DNA of 64,000 nucleotides, taken from assembly GCF_902809865.1 (NCBI RefSeq), contig NZ_CADDWH010000001.1, positions 744,001-808,000 on the forward strand, in the 5' to 3' direction. Shown here in pieces: positions 16,304 through 25,408 of this stretch (positions are counted from its first letter, which is position 1; every line of letters starts with the position of its first letter). A program made the position numbers and the translations under genes. Origin of the DNA: Halobacillus sp. Marseille-Q1614 (lineage in GTDB: Bacteria; Bacillota; Bacilli; Bacillales; Halobacillaceae). The notes under the pieces are model-generated. The model was not told where the DNA came from and did not search any database. It saw only the letters and a list, made by a program, of their open reading frames with translations.

Positions 16304-17650
16304 GTGGATTCTTCAATTGGCAAAATTCTTCCTGTAGATGGTTTTATCATTACAAAGACAGGAGTTACACCAAAAGACGACCATTCTGCACTAACTCACT
16401 TATATCAGCCTATCTTAGGACAGCTGCCGATTTCTATTTACCAGTTTCTGTGCAGTGAGCATGAGACAAGCAAAGAAATACAAAAACAGACCCATCATAC
16501 GCTGATGACTTATTTATCCACGCCGCTTGATAAATTCTATGATGCAAGACGGCTGCTTGAGGCGATCGGTTTGCTGAAAACGTATGTCAGCAAACAAGAG
16601 AACAGAGTGTATATTTATGAGATTTGTCCTCCATTTTCTCCTGAGGAATTTTTCAAAGATACATTTCTTTCTCTGCTGCTGCAGCATGAAATTGGGAATG
16701 ATAAATTCAATCAGCTCAAACTGCGTTTTCAAAGAGAAGAGACTTCTCTAGAGGGATACGAAGAAATTACGGCTTCTTTTGATGATATCTTTCATCAGCG
16801 CCTGCCCGTGTCTATGAAAGAGGATATGCCTTCACCTCAGCAGAAGGATAAAGGGCCGGTTAAGAAGGGGCCGATCATTCTGAACAACCGTATAGATTTT
16901 AACTGGCTGGAGGAAGCACTCAAACAGCGGATGTACCCTTCCCAAAAGATACTTAGTGGAATCAATAAAAAATTGATTGTTCAGCTGGCCTCTCTCTATA
17001 ATCTGACCACTACAGAAATAGAGCGGGCGCTTACGTGGGCGATCAACGATGAAAATGAATTGGATGTTGAAGAGTTCAAATCAGCTTGCCACGATTTCAT
17101 GAAGAAAAATAAATCAACAGCTGACGTGGAAAATACCCGCGAGAAAGTAGCCGCTTCTTCTGATTCGTCCTTAAGTAAAGAGGAGCAGTTTGTACAAATG
17201 CTGGAACAGATTTCTCCAAAAGAGCTTCTTGAAGACGTGTCTTATGGAAACCAAGCTGCGGATGGGGATCTGCGGATGATCCGTGATGTTATGACAGAAC
17301 AAGGTCTTTCACCAGGAGTTATGAACGTGCTTGTTCACTATGTGCTGTTGAAAACAGACATGAAGCTGTCTAAACCATACCTTGAAAAAATTGCAAGTCA
17401 CTGGACGAGAAAAAATGTAACTACGGTGCGGCAGGCTATGAACCTGGCGAAAGCGGAGCACCAGAAATACCAGCAGTGGGGACGACAGAGATCGTCTTAC
17501 CGTAAACAGAGCAAAGAAGTCATACCTGAATGGTTTAAGAAACAGGATGAAAAAAGGGAACAGCAGGAACAGACAGCTTCTGCTTCTATTGATACGAATG
17601 AAATTGCCGAGAGAATCCGAAAACTGTCGAGCAACAATAATGGAGCGTAA
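16304..17650 (+). CDS. dnaB: Replication initiation and membrane attachment protein DnaB
   Basis: This is the Firmicutes helicase co-loader (448 residues), not the replicative helicase. The N-terminal winged-helix region (about 1–110) is followed by paired DnaD-like domains. A YxxxIxxHWxRK-like stretch near 350–380 (PYLEKIASHWTRKNVTTVRQAMN) is typical of the DnaB/DnaD C-terminal domain. The basic C-terminus contains IPEWFKKQ. GTG at 16304 lies behind AAAGGGGGAG. dnaI starts 14 bp after its stop, so the two loaders form an operon. Confidence 0.9.
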   Translation: MDSSIGKILPVDGFIITKTGVTPKDDHSALTHLYQPILGQLPISIYQFLCSEHETSKEIQKQTHHTLMTYLSTPLDKFYDARRLLEAIGLLKTYVSKQENRVYIYEICPPFSPEEFFKDTFLSLLLQHEIGNDKFNQLKLRFQREETSLEGYEEITASFDDIFHQRLPVSMKEDMPSPQQKDKGPVKKGPIILNNRIDFNWLEEALKQRMYPSQKILSGINKKLIVQLASLYNLTTTEIERALTWAINDENELDVEEFKSACHDFMKKNKSTADVENTREKVAASSDSSLSKEEQFVQMLEQISPKELLEDVSYGNQAADGDLRMIRDVMTEQGLSPGVMNVLVHYVLLKTDMKLSKPYLEKIASHWTRKNVTTVRQAMNLAKAEHQKYQQWGRQRSSYRKQSKEVIPEWFKKQDEKREQQEQTASASIDTNEIAERIRKLSSNNNGA

Positions 17651-17664
17651 GGAGGTGGCAGCTT

Positions 17665-18597
17665 ATGGAGCCGATTCAAACGTCGCTGCAGAAGTGGATG
17701 AAAAGTCACAATGAATTTCAGAAGCGTTTTAATGGGATGAAAAAATCTGTATTAAATGATCCTGAAGTTCAGCAGATTATGAAAGAAAATCCATCATTAA
17801 CGAAAGAAGCTGTGGAGAAGCAGCTGATTAAGTTTTATGAATACCAATCACAATCTAAGAATTGTGAGAAATGCCCGTCACGCGAAGAGTGCATTAATAT
17901 TTTGCCGGGGTATACGCCTGAAGCAACGGTTGAAGGAACGGAACTTAAGCTGGCTTACAACCTTTGCCAGAGGGAGAGGCGTCTTGAGCATCAACGAAAA
18001 CAGAGGTCTCTCATAAACAGCCTGCATATACCAAGAGAAACTCTCGAAGCTACCTTAGACAGACTGGATGTTGAAGACCCAGAAAGAGGCGAAGCGGTTA
18101 TGCAGACTGTGCAATATTTAGAAGGCATTGGAGATGAGCTGCCAAGTAAAGGTCTGTATTTTTGCGGTCCGTTCGGGGTAGGGAAAACTTATTTTCTCGG
18201 GGTTATTGCGAATGAATTAAGTAAAAAAAATATATCTTCCATGGTCATTTACATGCCTGAATTTGTCAGGGAAATCAAGTCGTCAATTAAAGATGATTCC
18301 ATGAACGAAAAAATAGAAGCGTTCAAGAAAACGCCTGTATTAATGCTCGACGACATCGGAGCTGAATCTCAATCCTCCTGGTTTAGAGACGAGGTGCTCG
18401 GTTCGATCCTGCAATACCGCATGATGGAAAGACTGCCGGTATTTTTCACATCCAACTACAACCTAGAAGAGCTGGAGAAAATATTTATGACGAGCAATCG
18501 CGGAGAAGTGGATCAAGTTAAGGCTCAGCGAATTACTGAACGAATCAGGCAGCTGAGCAAGTCCGTTCCTGTGTATGGGAAAAACCGCCGTGGATAA
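17665..18597 (+). CDS. dnaI: Primosomal helicase loader DnaI
   Basis: This 310-residue loader places the replicative helicase at the origin. The N-terminal helicase-binding domain carries a zinc site (CEKCPSREEC, with a further Cys at LAYNLC). A C-terminal AAA+ domain has Walker A GPFGVGKTYF (Lys174), Walker B LMLDDIGAE and sensor 1 FFTSNYN. It follows dnaB by 14 bp; ATG is behind AAGGAGG. No clear terminator follows; a small CCATTC/GAATGG hairpin without a T run lies at about 18650–18675. Confidence 0.95.
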   Translation: MEPIQTSLQKWMKSHNEFQKRFNGMKKSVLNDPEVQQIMKENPSLTKEAVEKQLIKFYEYQSQSKNCEKCPSREECINILPGYTPEATVEGTELKLAYNLCQRERRLEHQRKQRSLINSLHIPRETLEATLDRLDVEDPERGEAVMQTVQYLEGIGDELPSKGLYFCGPFGVGKTYFLGVIANELSKKNISSMVIYMPEFVREIKSSIKDDSMNEKIEAFKKTPVLMLDDIGAESQSSWFRDEVLGSILQYRMMERLPVFFTSNYNLEELEKIFMTSNRGEVDQVKAQRITERIRQLSKSVPVYGKNRRG

Positions 18598-18707
18598 GTA
18601 GAGTCATGTTTCTTTCAGTATCCACATATGTATAAAGTACAAAAGGTTTAGTTCCATTCACTCTGTAAGAATGGACAGGCTTTACACGTTGTGGTGAGGA
18701 GGAAGTG

Positions 18708-19535
18708 ATGTTGGTCTGTGTTCAGTTCTCAAACCGTAAAGAGGCATTTTTATTTTATCAATTTCTTTTTGATACTAGTTCACGGCAGCAATTAAACGGA
18801 GAGATTAAAAAAGACCGCGGCAGCTGGAGTGTAGAAGTATATGAATCACAAAAAAATACCGCTCCCAGAGTCAGCCGGGCAATTACTAACATATTGTGCC
18901 GCCGCAAGCTAAACGCATGGATGGAAGGGATACTCCGTCATCGTTTTTATTATGAAGACAGGGACGAAATTGAAAGAGTCGTTAAATTATCATCTAAAAT
19001 TAAAGAGGACCCGCCCGAAGGCGTCGTAATTCCTCCGATTGATCTTTATGTCGAGAGGTTCGTAAGGAAGGCAGTCATTGAACAGGAAGATATTTTGTTT
19101 GATGACCTTTCGGCTGACTGCTTAGAGTATCTGTATCATGACCTCTTGGACTTTACTGGAAAGCTTCTTGATGAGTACAAGCTAGAAGAAGCCCATCAAA
19201 TGATGGTCGATTCCTGGCGCCGTCGAGTAAACAATAATGATACTGGAGTGCACCTTCTGCATGTGCTGTATGATGAAAGAGTTCGTTATTTTTATTCGGA
19301 GGGCAATGAAGTCAGGCGGGGGGAATTATTAAATTATTTAAAATCCCATCCCGATCCTCTCATCCAGAACCTCCCGGCCGATTGGGGAATCCTTCCGGCA
19401 CTGATTTACTCACCTGAAGAACTTGTCATCTATTCAGATCGTCAGGGTGAAGCGAAGCTTGAATTGCTGATGAATATTTTTGAAGAAAAAGCAGTCTGGA
19501 AACCACTTTCTCATTTTCCTTTTCTAAAAGCTTGA
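18708..19535 (+). CDS. ytxC: Putative sporulation protein YtxC
   Basis: A 275-residue protein resembling YtxC, found only in endospore formers. It has no membrane segment. The middle is rich in helix (about 60–200, including the VVIPPIDLYVERFVRKAVI region), and the C-terminus has NLPADWGILPALIYSPEELVIY. Its function is not established. Candidate starts GTG 18705, ATG 18708 and TTG 18711 all follow AGGAGG; ATG is chosen for spacing and codon. It sits between dnaI and thrS as in B. subtilis. The thrS promoter overlaps its stop. Confidence 0.8.
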   Translation: MLVCVQFSNRKEAFLFYQFLFDTSSRQQLNGEIKKDRGSWSVEVYESQKNTAPRVSRAITNILCRRKLNAWMEGILRHRFYYEDRDEIERVVKLSSKIKEDPPEGVVIPPIDLYVERFVRKAVIEQEDILFDDLSADCLEYLYHDLLDFTGKLLDEYKLEEAHQMMVDSWRRRVNNNDTGVHLLHVLYDERVRYFYSEGNEVRRGELLNYLKSHPDPLIQNLPADWGILPALIYSPEELVIYSDRQGEAKLELLMNIFEEKAVWKPLSHFPFLKA

Positions 19536-19560
19536 TTTCTTACTGGAATCCGGCTATAAT
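19532..19560 (+). promoter_or_regulatory. Sigma-A promoter of thrS
   Basis: TTGATT (19532–19537) and TATAAT (19555–19560) are separated by exactly 17 bp, just upstream of the T-box leader. Confidence 0.8.
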
Positions 19561-19579
19561 ACCTACATATTTAATATTA

Positions 19580-19830
19580 GGGCTTAGATGAGGACATGAA
19601 CATGAAGTGACGCATGATTAGAGAGAGGAGCCGCCGGCTGAAAGCTCCTTCTTGACGACTTGGATGTTTACCACCTCGGAGCACTGTTCGTGAACGAATT
19701 CTAGTAATGAACAGCGTTTTATCCGCGTTAAGGACAAATGAAGCCGCATTTTCTGCGGGAATTTTGGGTGGAACCACGAGTGACAACGCTCGTCCCTTAG
19801 TTACAAGACTAAGGGGCGGGCGTTTTTATT
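19580..19830 (+). promoter_or_regulatory. Threonine T-box riboswitch (leader of thrS)
   Basis: The T-box core TGGAACCACG is at 19769–19778. A terminator follows at 19785–19827 (a long stem with CGTCCCTTAG and CTAAGGGGCG arms, then T run). ACC threonine codons occur in the likely specifier loop at about 19670–19675. Uncharged tRNA-Thr binding would favour the antiterminator and allow thrS expression. The reading frame seen on the opposite strand here is an artefact of the structure. Confidence 0.93.
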
Positions 19831-19861
19831 TTTATAATAAAGATTAAGGAGTGAGGGACTT

Positions 19862-21811
19862 ATGGCAGAAGAAGCTATTCAAATACAGTTTCCTGATGGG
19901 AATAAGAAAGAATTTGATAAAGGAACCACGGGAGAAGAGATTGCCCATTCAATCTCCCCCGGCTTAAGGAAACAGGCACTTGCTATTAAATTAGACGGGG
20001 AGCCTTATGATCTTCGTCGTCCCATTGAAAAAGATGGAGCGATTGAGATTTTAACATATAAAAATCCAGAAGGCATTGAAGTGCTGCGCCACTCGACAGC
20101 CCACTTAATGGCTCAGGCAATCAAACGGCTGTATGGAGAAGTGAAACTAGGAGTAGGCCCTGTAATTGAAAATGGTTTCTACTACGACATTGACTTAGAT
20201 GAGTCACTGACTCCGGAGGATCTTCCAAAGATTGAAAAGGAAATGCAGCGTATCGTCGATGAAAATTTAGAGATTGAACGAATTGAGCTCTCCAGAGAAG
20301 AGGCAATCGAGAAGTATAAAGAAATCGGCGACGACCTTAAACTTGAATTGATCCATGACATTCCTGAAGAAGAAACGCTGACCATTTACAGGCAGGGGGA
20401 GTTTTTCGACCTATGCCGCGGCGTTCACGTTCCGCAGACAAGTAAAATAAAAATCTTTAAGCTGCTAAACATTTCAGGTGCCTACTGGAGAGGCGACAGC
20501 AACAATAAAATGCTTCAGCGTATATACGGTACAGCATTTGAAAAGCAGGCTCACCTCGACGAGTACATTAAAATGCGCGAAGAAGCGAAAGAACGTGATC
20601 ACCGCAAGCTGGGTAAAGAACTTGGCTTGTTTACAGTTAACCAAAAAGTTGGTCAGGGCCTTCCGCTATGGCTGCCTAAGGGTGCGACCATCCGACGCAA
20701 TATTGAAAGATATATTGTAGACACAGAAGAACGCCTGGGATACGACCACGTGTATACTCCAGTCCTTGGAAGCGTTGATCTTTATAAAACAAGCGGACAC
20801 TGGGATCACTATAAAGATGATATGTTCCCGACACTTGAAATGGATAATGAAGACCTGGTGCTTCGTCCGATGAACTGTCCGCACCATATGATGGTTTATA
20901 AAAATGAATATTACAGCTACCGTAACCTCCCAGTACGTATTGCGGAATTAGGAACGATGCACCGTCATGAAATGTCGGGAGCCTTAGCCGGTCTGCAGCG
21001 TGTGCGGGCGATGACCTTAAATGATGCCCACATATTTGCCCGTCCGGACCAGTTAAAAGACGAATTCAAACGAGTTGTGAAGCTCGTTCAGCATGTATAC
21101 CGTGATTTCGGCATTGACGACTATTACTTCCGTCTTTCTTATCGTGATCCGGAAGATAAAGAGAAATATGTGGATAACGATGAAATGTGGAACAAGGCCC
21201 AGGCAATGCTGAAAGAAACAATGGAAGACATGAACCTCGAGTATGTTGAAGCAGAAGGAGAAGCCGCGTTCTACGGTCCTAAGCTTGACGTTCAAGTGAA
21301 AACAGCTCTTGGAAAAGACGAAACGCTTTCGACTGTTCAGTTAGACTTCCACCTTCCCGAACGATTTGACCTTACGTATGTAGGAGAAGACGGAAAAGAT
21401 CACCGTCCTGTTGTTATTCACCGCGGTGTCGTTTCTACTATGGAACGATTTGTGGCCTTTTTAATTGAAGAGTATAAAGGAGCGTTCCCAACTTGGCTGG
21501 CACCTGTTCAGGCCCGCATCATCCCTGTATCTGCTGAAGTTCACTTAGACTATGCAAAAGAGCTGGAAGATGAACTGAGAGAAGCAGGAGTTCGTGTGGA
21601 AGTAGATGAACGCGACGAGAAAATTGGATATAAAATTCGTGAAACTCAGACAGAGAAAATTCCATTTGCCCTCGTAGTCGGAGATCGTGAAATTGAGGAT
21701 CGCTCAGTTAACGTAAGACGTTACAGTGAGAAAAATTCCGAAACGAAGTCAGTCGATGATTTCATTAAAGAAATTAAAAATGAAATTGACCAAAAGCTTT
21801 TAAATAAATAA
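19862..21811 (+). CDS. thrS: Threonyl-tRNA synthetase
   Basis: A class II synthetase of 649 residues, close to the family norm. It has an N-terminal TGS domain (1–65), an editing domain with [14 protein letters not shown] (HxxxH zinc/editing motif) and a catalytic core. The core contains the zinc-binding cysteine in [10 protein letters not shown] and class II motifs ([15 protein letters not shown]). A C-terminal anticodon-binding domain starts at about 545. ATG lies behind TAAGGAGTGAGG. It is expressed from its own promoter under T-box control and followed by a terminator. Confidence 0.97.
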   Translation: MAEEAIQIQFPDGNKKEFDKGTTGEEIAHSISPGLRKQALAIKLDGEPYDLRRPIEKDGAIEILTYKNPEGIEVLRHSTAHLMAQAIKRLYGEVKLGVGPVIENGFYYDIDLDESLTPEDLPKIEKEMQRIVDENLEIERIELSREEAIEKYKEIGDDLKLELIHDIPEEETLTIYRQGEFFDLCRGVHVPQTSKIKIFKLLNISGAYWRGDSNNKMLQRIYGTAFEKQAHLDEYIKMREEAKERDHRKLGKELGLFTVNQKVGQGLPLWLPKGATIRRNIERYIVDTEERLGYDHVYTPVLGSVDLYKTSGHWDHYKDDMFPTLEMDNEDLVLRPMNCPHHMMVYKNEYYSYRNLPVRIAELGTMHRHEMSGALAGLQRVRAMTLNDAHIFARPDQLKDEFKRVVKLVQHVYRDFGIDDYYFRLSYRDPEDKEKYVDNDEMWNKAQAMLKETMEDMNLEYVEAEGEAAFYGPKLDVQVKTALGKDETLSTVQLDFHLPERFDLTYVGEDGKDHRPVVIHRGVVSTMERFVAFLIEEYKGAFPTWLAPVQARIIPVSAEVHLDYAKELEDELREAGVRVEVDERDEKIGYKIRETQTEKIPFALVVGDREIEDRSVNVRRYSEKNSETKSVDDFIKEIKNEIDQKLLNK

Positions 21812-21882
21812 GCGTACTGAAAAAAGTTCCCAGGGAGAAGGAAAAATACGAGTAGAAGAGAATAAATTTTTTCTAAATGATT

Positions 21883-21910
21883 AGGCCGGAAATATGCCGG
21901 CCTTTTCTTA
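21883..21910 (+). terminator. Terminator of thrS
   Basis: AGGCCGG and CCGGCCT pair across a 7-nt loop, followed by TTTTCTTATTT. Confidence 0.85.
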
Positions 21911-21978
21911 TTTGCTATTGATTTTGTACAAGTTTTCCTTTATTATCTATAAGGTAGCTTGCTTCAACGGATAAATGG

Positions 21979-22008
21979 TTGACACGAACTAGTAATACAT
22001 GCTACTAT
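21979..22008 (+). promoter_or_regulatory. Sigma-A promoter of infC–rpmI–rplT
   Basis: TTGACA (21979–21984) and TACTAT (22003–22008), 18-bp spacer. Confidence 0.75.
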
Positions 22009-22014
22009 TATTTA

Positions 22015-22157
22015 GGTAACTGAATGAACGGATCTGAGACAAGAAGAAGCACCCGCTTCTCACCTGATCGACGCTTTAGAAGCTGTTGGCAGGTTACTAA
22101 TCCTTTTGTATTTTATAGGAGACGTGTGGGTGCAGTATGTGTACCTGCACTTTTTTT
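22015..22157 (+). promoter_or_regulatory. Ribosomal protein L20 leader (attenuator)
   Basis: The untranslated leader of the infC operon ends in a terminator: GTGCAG (22130–22135) with CTGCAC (22145–22150), then seven T. A competing pairing is visible: GCAGGTTAC (22089–22097) with GTACCTGC (22141–22148), which would break the terminator. This switch layout matches the L20-responsive leader known upstream of infC in Bacillus. An AGAAG/CTTCT hairpin lies at about 22041–22056. Confidence 0.8.
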
Positions 22158-22229
22158 ATGGAATGAAAAAAGACTTGTCGATGACGGATCTTATAAAAGG
22201 TTTCTAATATAAGTTGGAGGTGGCTAGTT

Positions 22230-22748
22230 ATTAGCAAGGATAACATGAATGTTAATGAGAAAATTCGTGCACGCGAAGTACGGCTCATTGATGTAAACGG
22301 TGAACAGCTAGGTGTTAAATCAAAGAACGAAGCACTTGATATCGCTGCAAATGCGAATCTTGATCTAGTTATGGTAGCACCAAATGCGAAGCCTCCGGTG
22401 TGCCGTATCATGGACTATGGTAAGTATCGCTATGAGCAGCAAAAGAAAGAAAAAGAAGCTCGTAAGAACCAAACAACTATTAAAATCAAGGAAGTTCGCC
22501 TGAGCCCAGGTATTGAAGAACATGATTTTAATACGAAGCTTCGGAATGCACGAAAGTTCTTAACAAAAGGCGATAAAGTAAAAGCTTCTGTTCGTTTCCG
22601 TGGACGTGCAATTACTCACAAAGAGCTGGGACAAAAAGTTCTGGATCGTCTGGCTGAAGAATGCAATGATATTGCTACCATTGAGACCAAGCCTAAGATG
22701 GAAGGTCGAAATATGTTTATGATGCTTGCTCCCATTGGAGAGAAGTAA
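22230..22748 (+). CDS. infC: Translation initiation factor IF-3 (ATT start)
   Basis: This 172-residue IF-3 starts most likely at the rare codon ATT (22230). From there the reading [20 protein letters not shown] matches the B. subtilis N-terminus, and GGAGGTGG is about 7 bp upstream. The first in-frame ATG (22245) is about 20 bp from that site and would remove conserved residues. The N-terminal domain, linker ([15 protein letters not shown]) and C-terminal 30S-binding domain are complete. IF-3 rejects non-standard start codons, so an ATT start implies self-limiting translation. Confidence 0.95.
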   Translation: MSKDNMNVNEKIRAREVRLIDVNGEQLGVKSKNEALDIAANANLDLVMVAPNAKPPVCRIMDYGKYRYEQQKKEKEARKNQTTIKIKEVRLSPGIEEHDFNTKLRNARKFLTKGDKVKASVRFRGRAITHKELGQKVLDRLAEECNDIATIETKPKMEGRNMFMMLAPIGEK

Positions 22749-22777
22749 GCGAAATTAGTTGAAGGAGGAAATTTGTT

Positions 22778-22975
22778 ATGCCTAAAATGAAAACCCACAA
22801 AGGTTCTCAAAAACGTTTTAAAAAGACAGGTAACGGAAAGGTGAAACGCTCTCACGCGTTCACAAGCCACTTGTTTGCTAACAAATCTACTAAGCAGAAA
22901 CGTAAGCTTCGTAAAGCTACTCTAGTATCTGCTGGAGATTTCCGTCGTATCAAACACATGCTTCCAAAAAAATAA
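22778..22975 (+). CDS. rpmI: 50S ribosomal protein L35
   Basis: This very basic 65-residue protein starts [17 protein letters not shown], the L35 signature, and ends RIKHMLPKK. It is the second gene of the infC operon, 29 bp after infC, behind AAGGAGG. It is a structural part of the large subunit. Confidence 0.98.
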   Translation: MPKMKTHKGSQKRFKKTGNGKVKRSHAFTSHLFANKSTKQKRKLRKATLVSAGDFRRIKHMLPKK

Positions 22976-23008
22976 TTTAGAATGAGATTCAAATAGGAGG
23001 GAATTCCA

Positions 23009-23365
23009 ATGCCACGAGTTAAAGGTGGAACAGTAACACGTAAACGTCGTAATCGTGTTCTTAAATTAGCAAAAGGTTATTATGGTTCAAAACACGCTCT
23101 ATTCAAAACAGCTAAACAGCAAGTAATGAAATCAGGTCAGTATGCTTACCGTGACCGTCGTCAGAAAAAACGTGATTTCCGTAAGCTATGGATCGCGCGT
23201 ATTAACGCTGCTGCTCGTCTAAATGACATTTCTTACAGCCGTCTAATGCACGGACTGAAGCTTGCTGGAATCGAAGTTAACCGTAAGATGCTTGCTGACC
23301 TTGCTGTTAATGACGAAAAAGGTTTCGCAAGCCTAGCAGAGCAAGCTAAATCAGCTCTTAAGTAA
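23009..23365 (+). CDS. rplT: 50S ribosomal protein L20
   Basis: A basic 118-residue protein with the L20 signature ([26 protein letters not shown], and [22 protein letters not shown]). It binds 23S rRNA early in large-subunit assembly. In Bacillus it also represses this operon by binding the leader, which fits the attenuator upstream. It lies 33 bp after rpmI behind AGGAGGG. Its transcript continues through a family 2 repeat before the terminator at 23565. Confidence 0.98.
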   Translation: MPRVKGGTVTRKRRNRVLKLAKGYYGSKHALFKTAKQQVMKSGQYAYRDRRQKKRDFRKLWIARINAAARLNDISYSRLMHGLKLAGIEVNRKMLADLAVNDEKGFASLAEQAKSALK

Positions 23366-23367
23366 TT

Positions 23368-23534
23368 AAGAAAAGCGAAAACGCCTTGGTCAGACACGAC
23401 ACGCATAAGCAAACCCATGAAGCGGCAGTCCTTGCCGCGTAATGGGAGTGCTTATGACGCGAGTGTCTAGGCGTTGCAGCTGGACAAAAGAAAAGCGAAA
23501 ACGCCCTGGTCAGACACGACACGCATAAGCAAAA
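23368..23534 (+). repeat. Intergenic repeat family 2: one full and one partial unit
   Basis: The unit at 23368–23487 begins AAGAAAAGCGAAAACGCC and forms a long hairpin: AACGCC with GGCGTT, AGACAC with GTGTCT, GCATAAGCA with TGCTTATG, CCCAT with ATGGG, and CGGCA with TGCCG around a GTCCT loop. At 23488 a second unit starts, exactly 120 bp after the first, and is nearly identical for about 46 bp before it stops. The same full-plus-partial layout occurs at 44259–44426. The rest of 23366–23800 contains only this and a terminator. Confidence 0.8.
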
Positions 23535-23564
23535 CACCTTGAGTGCGTTTGAGCTTTAAGAAAG

Positions 23565-23601
23565 AAGCCATTTCCGGTCGGTAGGAAATGGCTTTTTTTA
23601 T
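23565..23601 (+). terminator. Terminator of infC–rpmI–rplT
   Basis: AAGCCATTTCC pairs with GGAAATGGCTT (11 bp), followed by seven T. It lies about 200 bp after rplT, beyond the repeat. Confidence 0.92.
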
Positions 23602-23800
23602 ATCTTTAAAGTCAGAGGGTCCCGCAGTCAGGGAGCTAAAGTATAAATGAGAAAATGGAATAAACCAGGCATGTCCTAAGCCAACATCTAACGGCCCCTG
23701 TATCACCTGGGTCTGCTTAAAAAGAGAGAGAATTCCCTCCTCTTATTAATAAACATATACGAAAAGTTTAAAAGAATCGCAGGAGAAGGAGAAGATCAAT

Positions 23801-24067
23801 TTGGAAACAGCAGCTGTAACTTTGTTAATCATTATGAGTCTCATCCAGTTCTTACTAATGGGCTATGACAAGAAGCAAGCCCGAGAAAGAAAATGGAGAA
23901 TAAGCGAGAAAACATTATGGCTGCTTGCCCTCTTCGGCGGTGCAGCAGGAGCTGCAGCCGGAATGCAGGTGTTCCGCCATAAAACAAAGCATACCTCTTT
24001 CGTCATTGGAATGCCTTTATTAGCCGGACTGCACATCTATGCGATCTTTGCTGCGGATCTGTTCTAA
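23801..24067 (+). CDS. ysdA: DUF1294 small membrane protein (YsdA-like)
   Basis: This 88-residue protein has three hydrophobic segments and the DUF1294 pattern MGYDKKQAR…RISEKTLWLLALFGGAAGAAAGMQVFRHKTKH. The function is unknown. TTG at 23801 follows AGGAGAAGGAG. In B. subtilis ysdA also follows rplT. It is probably co-transcribed with the next membrane-protein gene, 45 bp downstream. Confidence 0.85.
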   Translation: METAAVTLLIIMSLIQFLLMGYDKKQARERKWRISEKTLWLLALFGGAAGAAAGMQVFRHKTKHTSFVIGMPLLAGLHIYAIFAADLF

Positions 24068-24112
24068 TGTGAAGGAACGTATCATATTCTGTAGGCAGGA
24101 GGTGTGAAGGGC

Positions 24113-24685
24113 ATGAGCGAAGCTTCAGCTACTTTGCTTACATGGATAGAACATCAAGGATATTGGGCCCCTCTGTTATTTATCGTTATCCATTTACTTC
24201 GCCCTTTTTTATTTCTGCCGGTCATACTGCTTTGTATAGCAGGAGGTGTGCTGTTTGGACCGGTCGCCGGGACAGCTTACTCTGTGGTGGGAACGGTACT
24301 CTCAAGTATTTTATTTTACCGTATGACACACCTTGTACCTTCAGGATTTAAAAGGCTTCAGGAGATGTATAAGAAGTGGACGAAAAGAAAGTCCCAGCTT
24401 ACGGTTAAGCAAGTCGCTATACTTCGTCTTATTCCTTTTATTCATTTTCATTTTCTCTCATATTGTCTTATCCAAATTACGGCTGATTTTAAAGATTACA
24501 CTAAATCATCGCTCGTTACGAACTTTCCTTTAGCGTTTATATATACATCGATGGGGCAGTGGATTACCCTATTTTCCCTGCCTGTTATGCTTTTCGCTTC
24601 AAGCCTGCTTCTGCTTCTTTGTTTTATAGTGAGAAAAAAATCAGAAGTTTTTCTGTGGAACGATTTCTTTCAAACTGCAAAATAA
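24113..24685 (+). CDS. TVP38/TMEM64 (VTT domain) membrane protein
   Basis: This 190-residue protein has about five membrane segments and the VTT/SNARE-associated Golgi pattern: an aromatic/proline-rich second helix, GGVLFGPVAGTAYSVVGTVLSSILFY, then LRLIPFIHFHFLSY in place of the usual RxxP loop. Relatives (DedA/TVP38) affect membrane lipid distribution. ATG at 24113, 10 bp behind AGGAGG, is preferred over GTG at 24104, which nearly touches the site. A terminator follows at once. Confidence 0.75.
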   Translation: MSEASATLLTWIEHQGYWAPLLFIVIHLLRPFLFLPVILLCIAGGVLFGPVAGTAYSVVGTVLSSILFYRMTHLVPSGFKRLQEMYKKWTKRKSQLTVKQVAILRLIPFIHFHFLSYCLIQITADFKDYTKSSLVTNFPLAFIYTSMGQWITLFSLPVMLFASSLLLLLCFIVRKKSEVFLWNDFFQTAK

Positions 24686-24711
24686 AAAGGCCGCAAAATG
24701 CGGCCTTTTAG
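24686..24711 (+). terminator. Terminator after the VTT-domain gene
   Basis: AAAGGCCGC pairs with GCGGCCTTT around AAAAT, followed by T residues. Confidence 0.85.
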
Positions 24712-24739
24712 GTTGTAGAGCAGAAGCTCCTGGAGTGAA

Positions 24740-24832
24740 GAATGCTCGCTTTCTGTAGACGAACGCACCTCGAGAAACCGCTCTGCAGGGTCTCTCGGCT
24801 CATTCGTTTTGCCGCAGGCGTCTCGCATTCTT
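24740..24832 (-). repeat. Intergenic repeat family 1, copy C
   Basis: Read on the minus strand it opens GCGAGACGCCTGCGG and ends CTACAGAAAGCGAG. The predicted stems are CTG with CAG, ACGAA with TTCGT, and CGAGA with TCTCG. The bases differ from copies B and F but the pairing is kept. Confidence 0.6.
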
Positions 24833-24888
24833 CGATCCCTCTGCCTCTTGCATGAGTCTCTGCCGTTACAATTTGAATGAAGGGGTGA

Positions 24889-25296
24889 TCACTGGTCATC
24901 TTCCGGAAAGGGATGTACATTTAATCGGTTGATCGGATATTTCCACTCGATTTTTGTAAAGGGATAACGCTGTAAGATTTTTTCTTCCATAAAATAAAGG
25001 TCATTTCTCTCTAATCCTTTAAGCTTCTCAGGCTGGCAGGCTGATACATAAATCGTTAACACTTCGAAGCTGTCGTCTGTCGTCCCTAAATATTTCTCCC
25101 CTTCAAACATCATTCCTTTATACGTAATCAGGAAGTTCTGCTTAATATTATCGGCATCATCAAGCATATAATAATCTCTTTGTTCGTGAGCTTTGTCCAG
25201 TTTGCGCCGGGGATTCATCATGAATTGGATGGTTGTATATATAATTAACACGATAGCTGCCAATAGCAGAATTCTAAGTAAAATAATCATTAACAT
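24889..25296 (-). CDS. ysdB: YsdB-like protein (sigma-W regulon member)
   Basis: A 135-residue protein with one N-terminal membrane helix (about 3–24), then a soluble domain containing YYMLDDADNIKQNFLITYKGMMFEGEKYLG. It resembles YsdB of B. subtilis, whose function is unclear. It is transcribed against its neighbours. ATG at 25296 has GGGAGA 8 bp upstream; TTG at 25299 is the alternative. The promoter upstream matches the sigma-W pattern, which supports the identification and a role in envelope stress. Confidence 0.8.
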   Translation of the reverse strand: MLMIILLRILLLAAIVLIIYTTIQFMMNPRRKLDKAHEQRDYYMLDDADNIKQNFLITYKGMMFEGEKYLGTTDDSFEVLTIYVSACQPEKLKGLERNDLYFMEEKILQRYPFTKIEWKYPINRLNVHPFPEDDQ

Positions 25297-25335
25297 CAAG
25301 ATCGTCTCCCTGTTTTTTGGAGTTAATATTTTATA

Positions 25336-25362
25336 TACGTTCTTTCCTCCGCATTTGTTTCA
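25336..25362 (-). promoter_or_regulatory. Sigma-W-type promoter of ysdB
   Basis: On the minus strand TGAAAC (25357–25362) and CGTA (25336–25339) are separated by 17 bp. This fits the extracytoplasmic-function sigma-W consensus TGAAAC–N16/17–CGTA. It lies about 40 bp before the start. Confidence 0.7.
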
Positions 25363-25408
25363 AAAAAATGATACATTTATTATGAGAGTCTTTTAAAGGA
25401 GGCAGTTT

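Noticed and set aside
19577-19786. 69-codon minus-strand frame
   Set aside because: It is antisense to the threonine T-box leader.
22024-22212. 62-codon forward frame in the infC leader
   Set aside because: It spans the L20-type attenuator and its terminator; the leader is explained as regulatory RNA. A translated leader peptide cannot be excluded but nothing supports it.
23368-23534. Two near-identical repeat units considered as a CRISPR array
   Set aside because: There are only one and a half units, the 120-bp unit is itself a hairpin with no separate spacers, and no cas gene is present.
23467-23706. 79-codon minus-strand frame after rplT
   Set aside because: It covers a partial family 2 repeat and the rplT terminator.
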